Assembly (NCBI RefSeq): GCF_013391415.1
Contig: NZ_JACAXB010000036.1
Coordinates: 1-47,232, forward strand
DNA: 47,232 nt
Direction: 5' to 3'
DNA from: Aquitalea sp. LB_tupeE
GTDB lineage: Bacteria; Pseudomonadota; Gammaproteobacteria; Burkholderiales; Chromobacteriaceae
Part shown: one piece after another, positions 7,534 to 15,481 of the stretch
Numbering within the stretch: position 1 is the first letter of the stretch
Layout of the letters: every line of letters begins with the position of its first letter
The notes under the pieces: model-generated
What the model saw: the letters and a program-made list of their open reading frames with translations, nothing else
Databases searched by the model: none
Told to the model about the DNA's origin: nothing
Program-made: the position numbers and the translations under genes

Positions 7534-8667
7534 ATGACAAATAAATGGACAAATATCGTACTGGCTCTTGTTGCGTTGACATCGGGTGTGCATGCCATGG
7601 CAAGCACCTATCCTGTCACCGTTACCGATATTGCCGGGCGTACTGTCACCCTGCCCAGTGAACCCAAGCGCATCGTGATACAGGATGGCCGCGACATTCT
7701 GACCCTGGCCTTGCTGGACCGCAGCAACCCGTTCGCCCGCGTGGTGGGCTGGAATAATGTATTGGGGAAAAACGACCCTGGTGTGTGGAAAGTTTTGCTC
7801 AGCAAATGGCCTGCCGCCGGCAAAATCGCTGGCATCAGCTTCAGCAGTGATGGCCAGGTTGGCATGGAGCAACTGATTGCGCAAAAGCCCGAGCTGATGA
7901 TAGCCAAGCTACGGTTTCGTAAGCTGTTTCAGGCCACGGGGGTGATGGACAAACTGGCTCAGCTGCAGATACCCGTTGTTTTTGTCGACCACGAAGAAGA
8001 CCCGATAGCGCACACAACGGCCAGTATCATCCTGTTGGGCAAGGTATTGAACAGAGAAAACGAAGCAGCCCAATATGCGACCTTCTACCAACAACATCTG
8101 AAGGCCGTGCAGCAAGCTATTGCCAGACAGAAAGCCCGCCCATCCGTGTTTGTTGAGGCTCTTGCAGGCAAAAGCGGGCTGGATACCTGCTGCTTCACCC
8201 ATGGCAAAAAGGGCTGGGGCGACCTGATTGAAGCTGCTGGCGGGCGCAACCTCGGCGCACAGCTGCTGCCCTTCCCTACGGGGAATGTCGCCATGGAAAA
8301 GCTTCTGGCACTACAGCCTGATGTATACCTGATGACGGGCTCCGGGTGGACCAACAAGCAGTCTGCCGCCATTCCCATGGGCTATGGCTCCACCAACGCC
8401 AAAGTCAAAGCCTCGTTCGGACCATTGCTCAAGCGTACCGGCTTTGCCCAGCTCAAAGCCTATAAAACCGACCGGGTATACGCCATTTACCACCAATTTT
8501 CCGACCATCCCTTCAATATTGTCGCGGTGGAACATCTGGCCAAGGATTTCTACCCGGAAGCCTTCACGGCACTCGACCCCAATAACACCTATCAGCAAAT
8601 TATCAGGCAATTTACCCGGATTCCTGCAGTACCCGTGATAACCGGTGCGCCCGTCATCAAGCAGTGA
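7534..8667 (+). CDS. ABC transporter substrate-binding protein (FecB/BtuF-like), copy 2
   Basis: A tandem paralogue of the preceding gene, also 377 residues and alignable end to end without large gaps. Signal peptide MTNKWTNIVLALVALTSGVHAMA|S, then YPVTVTDIAGRTVTLP. QDGRDILTLALLDR, LDTCCFTHGKKGWGDL and VEHLAKDFYP match copy 1 almost exactly; differences cluster elsewhere, as expected after duplication with possible ligand divergence. It is separated from copy 1 by a double hairpin and followed after 10 bp by the permease gene, so it is the copy most tightly tied to the transporter. Confidence 0.9.
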   Translation: MTNKWTNIVLALVALTSGVHAMASTYPVTVTDIAGRTVTLPSEPKRIVIQDGRDILTLALLDRSNPFARVVGWNNVLGKNDPGVWKVLLSKWPAAGKIAGISFSSDGQVGMEQLIAQKPELMIAKLRFRKLFQATGVMDKLAQLQIPVVFVDHEEDPIAHTTASIILLGKVLNRENEAAQYATFYQQHLKAVQQAIARQKARPSVFVEALAGKSGLDTCCFTHGKKGWGDLIEAAGGRNLGAQLLPFPTGNVAMEKLLALQPDVYLMTGSGWTNKQSAAIPMGYGSTNAKVKASFGPLLKRTGFAQLKAYKTDRVYAIYHQFSDHPFNIVAVEHLAKDFYPEAFTALDPNNTYQQIIRQFTRIPAVPVITGAPVIKQ

Positions 8668-8677
8668 AAGCAAAAGC

Positions 8678-9760
8678 ATGACTGAACCAAACACTACCCT
8701 GAAGGCCGACCAGGCAGGCATGTCGGCACACTATCAAGCACAGGTATGGCGCAAAAGCTTGTTGCTGCTGGTCCTGATCATCCTCAGCATGGCCGCGACA
8801 CTGGCTGATTTGGTCATTGGGTCGGGCACCCTAAGCTGGGATCAGGTTGTCACCGGGCTGCTGCACCCATCAGACGTACCACCCGAAGTGAAAGTGGTGT
8901 TATGGGACATACGTATGCCGGTGACACTCACCGCCGTGCTATCCGGGATGGGGCTGGCGTTGTCTGGCTCGTTGATGCAAACCGTGTTAGACAACCCGCT
9001 GGCCGAGCCGTTTACCCTGGGCATTTCCGCAGCCTCCGGGTTTGGCGCAGCACTGGCAATTGTGTTTCAAACATCGTTGCTAAGCTGGCTGCCGCTGTCT
9101 GGTGACTATGTCATTACCGGTAACGCCTTTGTCTTTTCTCTGGCCACCGTTCTGTTGATCGGCCTATTTGCCAGCCGGCGCGGGCTGGCCGTGGAAATGA
9201 TTGTACTGCTGGGCATTGCCGTGCACTTCATCTTCAGTGCACTGCTGGGCATGGCCCAATATCTGGCCGATACCGACCAGCTGCAATCACTCGTGTTCTG
9301 GATGATGGGTTCGCTGATGAAAACCAGCTGGACCAAGGTCAGCATCAATCTGGTGATTGTGGGCGTGATCATGCCGCTGCTGTTGCTGTTGTCATGGCAG
9401 ATTTCCACACTGCGCGGATTTGGTACCCAAGCCGTGGTACTGGGTGTGCCGGTAAAACGGCTGCGCATGGCCCTGTTGCTGATGTCTGCCCTGATGGCCG
9501 GCAGCATCACTGCCACCATTGGCGTGGTAGGTTTTATCGGACTGGTGGCACCGCACGTGGCCCGTTTGCTGGTGGGTGAAGACCAACGCTTTGCCCTGGG
9601 GGTGACTGCCGCCTGCGGTGCCCTGGTGATGACCCTGGCGTCGATTATCAGTAAAACCCTGTTTCCCGGCGTGGTACTACCCATCGGCATGGTGACCTCA
9701 TTGCTGGGCGTTCCGTTTTTCCTGTGGCTGGTATTTGGTCAACGGGCAAGGAGAGCATAA
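8678..9760 (+). CDS. FecCD-family ABC transporter permease
   Basis: Inner-membrane permease of an iron-complex importer, about 360 residues from the ATG at 8678 (an upstream GTG at 8645 overlaps the previous gene and is less likely). Many hydrophobic helices are visible. FecCD hallmarks include IRMPVTLTAVLSGMGLALSG, MQTVLDNPLAEPFTLGISAASGFGAALAI in the N-terminal half, and GVVGFIGLVAPHVARLLVG near residue 300. This is the only permease gene, so a homodimer is expected. The stop codon overlaps the ATPase start (TAATG), indicating translational coupling. Confidence 0.92.
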   Translation: MTEPNTTLKADQAGMSAHYQAQVWRKSLLLLVLIILSMAATLADLVIGSGTLSWDQVVTGLLHPSDVPPEVKVVLWDIRMPVTLTAVLSGMGLALSGSLMQTVLDNPLAEPFTLGISAASGFGAALAIVFQTSLLSWLPLSGDYVITGNAFVFSLATVLLIGLFASRRGLAVEMIVLLGIAVHFIFSALLGMAQYLADTDQLQSLVFWMMGSLMKTSWTKVSINLVIVGVIMPLLLLLSWQISTLRGFGTQAVVLGVPVKRLRMALLLMSALMAGSITATIGVVGFIGLVAPHVARLLVGEDQRFALGVTAACGALVMTLASIISKTLFPGVVLPIGMVTSLLGVPFFLWLVFGQRARRA

Positions 9761-10533
9761 TGCTGAAAACACACAACCTGCGCGTCAGCCTGGGGGGCCG
9801 CACCATATTGGACAACGTCAGCCTGCAAGCCACGCCCGGCGAATCGCTCGCCATTCTGGGGCGTAACGGTGCAGGCAAATCCACCTTGGTCAAAGCCATT
9901 GCCGGGCTGCTCCCGGCCAAGGGCCAAGTTTTACTGGGCGATACCGAGCTGGCCAACGTGCCCCCTGCCGAACGCAGCCGCCTGATGGGCTATGTGGCGC
10001 AAGACCTTGCTTCACTCAACGCCCGCCTGACCGTATTCGAACTGCTGCTGCTTACCCAGAACAGCCGCCGGGTGGGTTGGTCAGCCAGATCAGACAGCAT
10101 GCTGCACGCTGAAGCCGTGCTATCGCTACTGGGAATAGAACACCTGGCACACAGCATGCCTGCACAAATGTCTGGCGGACAGCGACAAATGGTGGCGCTG
10201 GCGCTGGCACTGGTTAAAAAACCTCGCCTGCTACTGCTGGACGAACCAACCTCTGCCCTGGACCTGGCCAACCAATTGCATCTTCTGGAAACTGTACATC
10301 GCTATACCAGACAAGAAAACATTGTCACCCTGATGGTATTACACGACCTGAACCTGGCCAGCCGTTATGCCGACCGGGCACTGATGCTGCGCACCGGGCA
10401 GATAGTGGCAGAAGGCCATATGCATGATGTGCTGACCGAGCAACAACTCGCTACCATTTACGGTGTGCATTGCCAAATACTGCCGGTAGACGGGCGCCAT
10501 GCCATCTATCCGGTGGCAGTATGCCAGGCCTAG
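9760..10533 (+). CDS. Iron-complex ABC transporter ATP-binding protein (FecE-like)
   Basis: A 257-residue ATPase that powers the importer at the inner face of the membrane. Walker A GRNGAGKST (34-42), Q-loop at Gln81, signature MSGGQ (137-141), Walker B LLLLDEP (157-163) and the H-loop His195 in VLHDLNLA are all intact. The ATG overlaps the permease stop and AAGGAGA is 5 bases upstream; a longer in-frame start at 9724 lies inside the permease gene and is not needed. It completes a set of receptor, two binding proteins, permease and ATPase. Confidence 0.94.
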   Translation: MLKTHNLRVSLGGRTILDNVSLQATPGESLAILGRNGAGKSTLVKAIAGLLPAKGQVLLGDTELANVPPAERSRLMGYVAQDLASLNARLTVFELLLLTQNSRRVGWSARSDSMLHAEAVLSLLGIEHLAHSMPAQMSGGQRQMVALALALVKKPRLLLLDEPTSALDLANQLHLLETVHRYTRQENIVTLMVLHDLNLASRYADRALMLRTGQIVAEGHMHDVLTEQQLATIYGVHCQILPVDGRHAIYPVAVCQA

Positions 10534-10656
10534 CACCTGAGCATTCATTACCATGCCGGCAGCTGATCCGCGATTGTGTCGGCATGGAACGGCCACCTGA
10601 ACCGTTCTTACGCATTGAACATCGCTTGCTGAAGCAGCAAGGGGCCAGCAGGCAAA

Positions 10657-10848
10657 ATGCTTTGTCAATGTGGTGGCAACAGCCGGCCGGGTGGTGTCTG
10701 GCACCAGTTGCTGATGGCAGCCAGCGGCGTGGCGTTGATGGTACTGGGTGGAAGTGGCCTGTTGCAGTGGCAGGCGAGACGGCAGAAGCAAGGCCGCAGG
10801 CAAGCGGCCATGGTGACGGGTAAAGCGCAAACCACTCAGCAGCAATAA
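10657..10848 (+). pseudogene. Small single-helix protein or C-terminal remnant of a PepSY-type protein
   Basis: 63 residues with one clear membrane helix, WHQLLMAASGVALMVLGGSGLLQW, and a basic tail QARRQKQGRRQ. This pattern resembles the last helix and tail of PepSY-associated membrane proteins. Upstream in the same frame are stop codons at 10564 and about 10627, so any parent gene is broken. Together with the HRYLGL-like fragment at 5731 it could be the other end of one disrupted gene, but it could equally be a real small protein. Confidence 0.3.
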
Positions 10849-10905
10849 ACCCGCACAAGCGGGGATGCCGATATGCGGTATTGTGAAGAAATGATGGTAA
10901 GCAGG

Positions 10906-11091
10906 CTAGAAATCATCGAGATTGCAGATGTCGGCGTCCTCTCCGATTTGCCTGAGCAGCAAAATCTTGATGGGAACCACCATCTCGCGAATCTCCTCTT
11001 TGGCACGATGGACGTCGGCTTCCAGCTGACAGAGCACCAATTGATAAGCCAGATCCAGCATTGCATCGATATCGGGTTTTTTGCCGTCCAA
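10906..11091 (-). CDS. Small hypothetical protein, 61 residues, TTG start
   Basis: The minus-strand frame reads (M)DGKKPDIDAMLDLAYQLVLCQLEADVHRAKEEI and ends GEDADICNLDDF: acidic, amphipathic and helix-prone, and more protein-like than any overlapping frame. A stop codon lies 8 bases before the TTG, so no longer start exists in frame; AGG about 10 bases upstream may serve the ribosome. No family is recognised. It lies between the iron locus and the peroxiredoxin gene. Confidence 0.4.
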   Translation of the reverse strand: MDGKKPDIDAMLDLAYQLVLCQLEADVHRAKEEIREMVVPIKILLLRQIGEDADICNLDDF

Positions 11092-11221
11092 CGCTTTTTA
11101 CCTGCATGGGGAAATTATTGTGGGTCAAGCATGCATTTCAGAAGTATCTGCCATACTGGGCGCATAAGTCCACCATTGACAACGGCTGTTAATGCCTTTT
11201 CATGGCCGAATGGCCAGTACC

Positions 11222-11251
11222 CAAAAAAAACGCCGGGTCAGCAGACCCGGC
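11222..11251 (-). terminator. Terminator of the peroxiredoxin gene
   Basis: Perfect 8-bp stem GCCGGGTC-AGCA-GACCCGGC (11232-11251). The eight-A run at 11223-11230 becomes a T tail on the minus strand. It sits 58 bp beyond the stop codon. Confidence 0.85.
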
Positions 11252-11309
11252 ATGAAGAAGAGACATGCAAGAAGGAGAAACAGAGACAACGGAACAACGG
11301 ACAACAACA

Positions 11310-11945
11310 TCAAACCGGCTGCGGCGTCAGGCGCAGATAGGGCCGTACGGCACGGTAGCCCTGGGGAAACTTTTCACGGATCAGTGCTTCATCCTGCAGT
11401 GATGGCACGATCACCACTTCCTCACCCTGCTGCCAGTTGGCCGGGGTGGCCACGCTGTGGTGGTCAGTCAGTTGCAGGGAGTCGATCACCCGCAGGATTT
11501 CGGCAAAATTGCGACCGGTACTGGCCGGGTAGGTAATGATCAGCCGCACCTTGTGTGCCGGGTCGATGATGAACAAGGAACGTACAGTGTGGGTGCTGCT
11601 GGCATTGGGGTGAATCAGGTCGTAAGCTTCGGACACCTTGCGGTCGGCATCTGCCACGATGGGGAAATTCACCTCGGTTTGCTGGGTGTCGTTGATGTCG
11701 GCAATCCAGCCATGATGGGCTTCCACCGGGTCTACCGACAGGGCCAGCACCTTGACATTGCGGCGGGCGAACTCCTGCTGCAATTTGGCGGTGGCACCCA
11801 GTTCGGTGGTGCATACCGGGGTGTAATCGGCCGGATGGGAAAACAGCACGGCCCAGCTGTCACCCTTCCACTGGTGGAAATGCAGTTCGCCAATGGTGGA
11901 TTGCTGAGTGAAATCCGGAGCGATGTCGCCAAGTCGCAGAGTCAT
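11310..11945 (-). CDS. 1-Cys peroxiredoxin (Prx6/AhpC-TSA family)
   Basis: A cytoplasmic thiol peroxidase of 211 residues that reduces hydrogen peroxide and organic hydroperoxides. It begins MTLRLGDIAPDFTQQSTIG; the peroxidatic motif HPADYTPVCTTELG puts the active cysteine at residue 45 with Thr42/Pro43 before it. The long C-terminal extension (from ~160, including VATPANWQQGEEVVIVPS) is typical of the Prx6 group. The ATG at 11945 is preceded by AAGGAAG; the longer in-frame start at 12086 is unsupported. A solo gene with its own terminator, probably for oxidative stress defence. Confidence 0.93.
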   Translation of the reverse strand: MTLRLGDIAPDFTQQSTIGELHFHQWKGDSWAVLFSHPADYTPVCTTELGATAKLQQEFARRNVKVLALSVDPVEAHHGWIADINDTQQTEVNFPIVADADRKVSEAYDLIHPNASSTHTVRSLFIIDPAHKVRLIITYPASTGRNFAEILRVIDSLQLTDHHSVATPANWQQGEEVVIVPSLQDEALIREKFPQGYRAVRPYLRLTPQPV

Positions 11946-12287
11946 GCTGGCTTCCTTTAGGGTGTGATTGCGTGATGGGCTTACTGTAAGCACTGCCACC
12001 GCGCCCGTGAACCAAGGAAAACTGCGTTGCTTATCAGGCTGCGGCTGGATAAACCAGCGCAAAGCTGCATAAGCCGCGTGCTTCACACAGTAAAAGGGCT
12101 GCCCATGATGGGCAGCCCCAGGCTGCTGACAAAGTTATTTGGTGCGTTGTCACCGGCCCCGGTCAGGCAATTACTTCCGCAGCCTTCCCATCTATTCCCT
12201 CCCCCCCCGCCCTTACCCTGTACGGGAGCCTCGCTTTGCTTGCAGAAAGCGAGAGGGGGCTGGCTTATACCGGCAAGTCTGTGCGGC
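11946..12287. other. Intergenic region between peroxiredoxin and TauD-family genes
   Basis: About 340 bases. The left part should hold the peroxiredoxin promoter; the right part carries the terminator of the TauD-family gene at 12092-12118 and a pyrimidine-rich stretch (12190-12220) containing a C9-type run. No gene is supported. Confidence 0.6.
12092..12118 (-). terminator. Terminator downstream of the TauD-family gene
   Basis: Perfect 10-bp arms GGGCTGCCCA (12096-12105) and TGGGCAGCCC (12109-12118) around TGA; the AAAA at 12092-12095 gives a T tail on the minus strand. It lies about 170 bp past the stop codon. Confidence 0.75.
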
Positions 12288-13223
12288 TTACTGCTGGCCG
12301 ATGATGCTGCCGGCAGGCTGCGGGCCATGGTCCAGATAGGCCGACACACGCTCACCCCAGCGCTCGAAGGGGTAGTAATCCCAGATGGCGTGATGCTGGG
12401 TAGCCCAGTTATCCCACAACAGCAGCATGTCCGGCTGCCAGTGGATGCGCGCCTGGAAGGACTGGTGTTTTTCGATATGGCGGTACAACAGCTGCAATAG
12501 CGCATCGCTCTCGGCACGGCTCAGCTGTACGATATGCGAGGTAAACGCCTCATTCACAAACAGGAAGGGACGACCGCTGACCGGATGCTTGGCCACCACC
12601 GGGTGTTCGCTGGCGTTGAATACCTGGCCCGGTTTCGGTTCGGCACCATAGCCATTGCTCCAGCCTTCCCTGCCGTCATGAACTGCGGTCAGTCCCAGCA
12701 GCAATTGCTTGATGGGTTCGGACAGGGATTCATACGCCAGATAAAGGTTGGCAAACGCCGTGTCGCCACCGCCGACTTCCGGCAGGCGGGTAACGCGCAG
12801 GAAGGACGCCCAGATGGGGTGCGGGTCGCAAGACACATCGTTATGCCAGGCATCGCCGGCGGTATAGCGAGTAGTACGGCCGGTTTTCCAGCCCAGGATT
12901 TCCGCATCGCCACTGCGCGCGGTCAGCTGGGTGCTGTCGCCCAGCACGTGCTGGTGCAGGCTGCCAAACAGACGGCCAAAGGCCTTGTGCTGTTCGGCAT
13001 TGATGGCCTGACCGGGAAAGGTCAGCACCAGATGCTCGGTCAGCGCCTGACGGATTTCTGCCAGTTGGGCAGGCGGCAGTGGCTGGCTGAGGTCCACGCC
13101 GCGAATTTCCGCCCCCAGCGCGGGCGACAGGCGCTTCAGGTCGAAACTCTGGTACTGGGTCAGTTCGCGGGTATTCCAGCCTTCAATGGCCAGCTTGTCG
13201 TTGTAATCCTGATAAAAGCTCAT
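12288..13223 (-). CDS. TauD/TfdA-family Fe(II)/2-oxoglutarate-dependent dioxygenase
   Basis: A 311-residue non-haem iron oxygenase. The facial triad is visible: His127 and Asp129 in AWHNDVSCDP and the distal His at ~277 in NWATQHHAIWDYYP, with an Arg in ERWGERVS for 2-oxoglutarate. GGGDTAFANLYLAYESLS is a further family hallmark. Members release sulfite from taurine or alkyl sulfates, or attack herbicide-like ethers; the substrate here is open. No sulfonate ABC transporter is adjacent, and the next gene upstream is an AEC carrier on the same strand, 150 bp away. The ATG is preceded by an AGG-containing region. Confidence 0.9.
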   Translation of the reverse strand: MSFYQDYNDKLAIEGWNTRELTQYQSFDLKRLSPALGAEIRGVDLSQPLPPAQLAEIRQALTEHLVLTFPGQAINAEQHKAFGRLFGSLHQHVLGDSTQLTARSGDAEILGWKTGRTTRYTAGDAWHNDVSCDPHPIWASFLRVTRLPEVGGGDTAFANLYLAYESLSEPIKQLLLGLTAVHDGREGWSNGYGAEPKPGQVFNASEHPVVAKHPVSGRPFLFVNEAFTSHIVQLSRAESDALLQLLYRHIEKHQSFQARIHWQPDMLLLWDNWATQHHAIWDYYPFERWGERVSAYLDHGPQPAGSIIGQQ

Positions 13224-13377
13224 CCTGGCAGCCTCTCAAAGCAAAGGGAATGAAAACACGGCCTGTCATGACAGGTCATAACCATGTGCATGGGATGGAT
13301 ATTAAGAAGCCAGGCCCATATTCCCAACCAAGAAAAACCGGATTGCTTATTCCCTCCAGCGCAAGCGCAGGATTACC

Positions 13378-14307
13378 TCAGCCTTGCAGCCAGAGCATGC
13401 CGCTGATGGAGAAAAACGACGTCACCGTGGCCACCAGCAAGGTGGCCGCACACAAGCCTTCATGGCCGTACTTCTGTCCCATGATGGGGTAGATGCTCAT
13501 CATGGGCGCGCAGGAAAACAACACCGCAGCCACCTGCAGCCAGGACGGCACCGGTAACAGGAAATGCAGCAGCAGGAAGATCAGCAAAGGGTGCAACAAC
13601 AGCTTGCCCAACACGATGGGGGAAATCCTGCGCACGATGCCACTGGTTTTCAGCCCCATCAGGGAACCGCCGATGACAAACAGCGACAAGGCCACCGAAG
13701 CTTGCGCCAGCAACTCCAGCACCTTGCTGAATACCAGTGGCAGCTGCAGCCCCACCAGCGAGCACAACACCCCGGCAGTGATGGCAATCACCAGCGGCGA
13801 GCGCAACAGCCGCCCACCCACCTGGCGCAGCAGATGCGGCCAGCCCTGGCCGCTGGCGTCCTGGCTTTCCAGCAGGATCAGTACCACGGGGAACACCAGC
13901 GCGTTTTCCACCAGCATGGTCATGGCCAGGGCAATACCGGCCTTGGCACCCAGCAATTGCGACACGATGGGAAAGCCGATGAAGCCGCTGTTGGACATGG
14001 ACATACCCAGCCCGAACAAGGTGCTCAGGCGCATGTCGTGACCGGGCACCAGGCGGGCAAACAACATGCCCAGACCCAGCGCCAGCAAGGACCCCAGTCC
14101 ATAAGCCAGCAGATAGTGCAGGTCCACCACCTCGACAAAAGACTGCCGGGTCAGCGCACGGAAAATCATTGCAGGCAGTGCAAAGGTGATGACGAACTGC
14201 CCCAGCGCACGAATATTGGCCTGGGCAAACCACTGCCGCCAGGTTACCCAGTAACCAAGGGCGATCAGAATGAAGATGGGTCCGGTAATGCTTGCAATAG
14301 CCAGCAC
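13378..14307 (-). CDS. AEC-family transporter (auxin efflux carrier type)
   Basis: An inner-membrane carrier with about ten helices. The halves show the family pattern: ITGPIFILIALGYW at the start, NSGFIGFPIVSQLLGAKAG in the middle and a C-terminal half ending ATLLVATVTSFFSISGMLWL. AEC members move organic acids such as malonate or malate, and other anions. The GTG at 14307 is preferred because GGAAAG precedes it and it opens directly into the first helix; the longer frame from a TTG at 14340 starts inside a repeat element. The protein is then about 309 residues. Substrate unknown. Confidence 0.85.
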   Translation of the reverse strand: MLAIASITGPIFILIALGYWVTWRQWFAQANIRALGQFVITFALPAMIFRALTRQSFVEVVDLHYLLAYGLGSLLALGLGMLFARLVPGHDMRLSTLFGLGMSMSNSGFIGFPIVSQLLGAKAGIALAMTMLVENALVFPVVLILLESQDASGQGWPHLLRQVGGRLLRSPLVIAITAGVLCSLVGLQLPLVFSKVLELLAQASVALSLFVIGGSLMGLKTSGIVRRISPIVLGKLLLHPLLIFLLLHFLLPVPSWLQVAAVLFSCAPMMSIYPIMGQKYGHEGLCAATLLVATVTSFFSISGMLWLQG

Positions 14308-14327
14308 AATGCTACTTTCCGCCCTGA

Positions 14328-14440
14328 GAGCCGCTAACAAAAACCCTGCTGCTGTGTTGCGCCGCCTTGGCCTACTTTTATCTACTGTCGGCTTCGGCGC
14401 GCCTTGCCCCAGGGACGCTATGCTATTTTGTTAGCCGCTC
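14328..14440 (+). repeat. Dispersed intergenic repeat, copy A (~113 bp)
   Basis: Begins GAGCCGCTAACAAAAA and ends CTATTTTGTTAGCCGCTC. It carries the core TCGGCGCGCCTTGCC also found in copies B (39322-39434) and C (43067-43179, inverted). It lies 8 bases beyond the stop codon of the LysR gene at 14449 and, unlike the other copies, is reversed relative to that gene. The ends are nearly inverted repeats, with GCGGC changed to GCCGC on the right. Confidence 0.85.
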
Positions 14441-14448
14441 CAAGGCAT

Positions 14449-15354
14449 TCAGGTTTCGGAGGAATAACCCAGCCACTCGCGGATATGCTCGCGAATCAGC
14501 TCGATGAACAGTTGCTGGGTCAGGGTTGAGGGATGACGCAGGCTGATGGCCATGGCCAGCTTGCTGGACAGCACCGGCTCGACAATCTTGCGCACGGTAA
14601 AGCGCGAGGCATCGGCCAGCGAAGCCACCGCGCTGCGGGTGAGCACGGCCGAGCCATAGCCATCCGCCACCAGTTCCAGAATGGCGGACACGCCGTCGAT
14701 TTCCAGCTCGATATTGGGACGGCAGCCAATATTGGCCAGCTCAGACTCCACCAGCATGCGGATGGAATTGGGCCGACTGGGAATGATCAATGGCGTGGCG
14801 GCGACATCACGCAGGGTGATGCTGTCCGGCGCATGGTCAAAGCGCGCCGTCATCAGGAACAGTTCTTCCTCCAGCAAGGGGAAGGTTTCCACCTCGGCCG
14901 ACGGAATCACGTTGTATAACAGGGCCACGTCCAGCCGCCCGGCCACCAGCGCCTCGTGCATGGTGACGGACAGGCCCTCGCAAATGGACAGCGAGGCACT
15001 GGGCAGCCGGGCGCGGAAGTTTTTGGTCAGCGGCACGGCCAATACCTTGAGCAAGCTGGGTGGCAAACCCACCACCACATGCCCGGCCATGGCGCCACGC
15101 ACCTTGCCCAGCTCCTCCTTCACCCGCTCCACCTGATGCAGAATGCCCAGACTGTGCTCCAGCAACACCTTGCCCGCCTCGGTCATGGACACACCACGAC
15201 CATTGCGGATCAACAGATTCTGCCGCAACTCCACTTCCAGCATGCGGATCTGACGGCTGAGCGCCGGCTGGGCAATATTCAGCGTATTGGACGCGCGGGT
15301 AAAGCTGCCCAGCTCTGCCACACAGGTAAAGTACTGCAACTGTTTCAAATCCAT
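14449..15354 (-). CDS. LysR-family transcriptional regulator
   Basis: A 301-residue regulator. It starts MDLKQLQYFTCVAELGSFTRASNTLNIAQPALSRQIRMLE, a complete LysR helix-turn-helix at residues ~4-62, and has a full effector-binding domain. The ATG at 15354 is preceded by AAGGTT; the extra 37 codons upstream do not belong to the family. It resembles Nac/Cbl-like members in its N-terminus, but no effector is inferred. It is flanked by an AEC carrier and a DHA2 exporter on the same strand, either of which could be its target. Copy A of the repeat family starts just after its stop codon. Confidence 0.9.
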   Translation of the reverse strand: MDLKQLQYFTCVAELGSFTRASNTLNIAQPALSRQIRMLEVELRQNLLIRNGRGVSMTEAGKVLLEHSLGILHQVERVKEELGKVRGAMAGHVVVGLPPSLLKVLAVPLTKNFRARLPSASLSICEGLSVTMHEALVAGRLDVALLYNVIPSAEVETFPLLEEELFLMTARFDHAPDSITLRDVAATPLIIPSRPNSIRMLVESELANIGCRPNIELEIDGVSAILELVADGYGSAVLTRSAVASLADASRFTVRKIVEPVLSSKLAMAISLRHPSTLTQQLFIELIREHIREWLGYSSET

Positions 15355-15481
15355 AAACCCAACCTTCTTGTCGTTATGCCTGCCCGCCCCGCAGGCGGTG
15401 CCTGTCTGCTGTCCCGGCCCGGCGGCCAAGACAGAAGCATGGCATTGCCCTTGCCGTCTGTCCAAACAGATATTGGTAACA

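Noticed and set aside
10873-11340. 155-residue plus-strand frame before the peroxiredoxin gene
   Set aside because: Runs through the peroxiredoxin terminator and ends in basic, Gln-rich nonsense; the minus-strand 61-residue frame is more protein-like.
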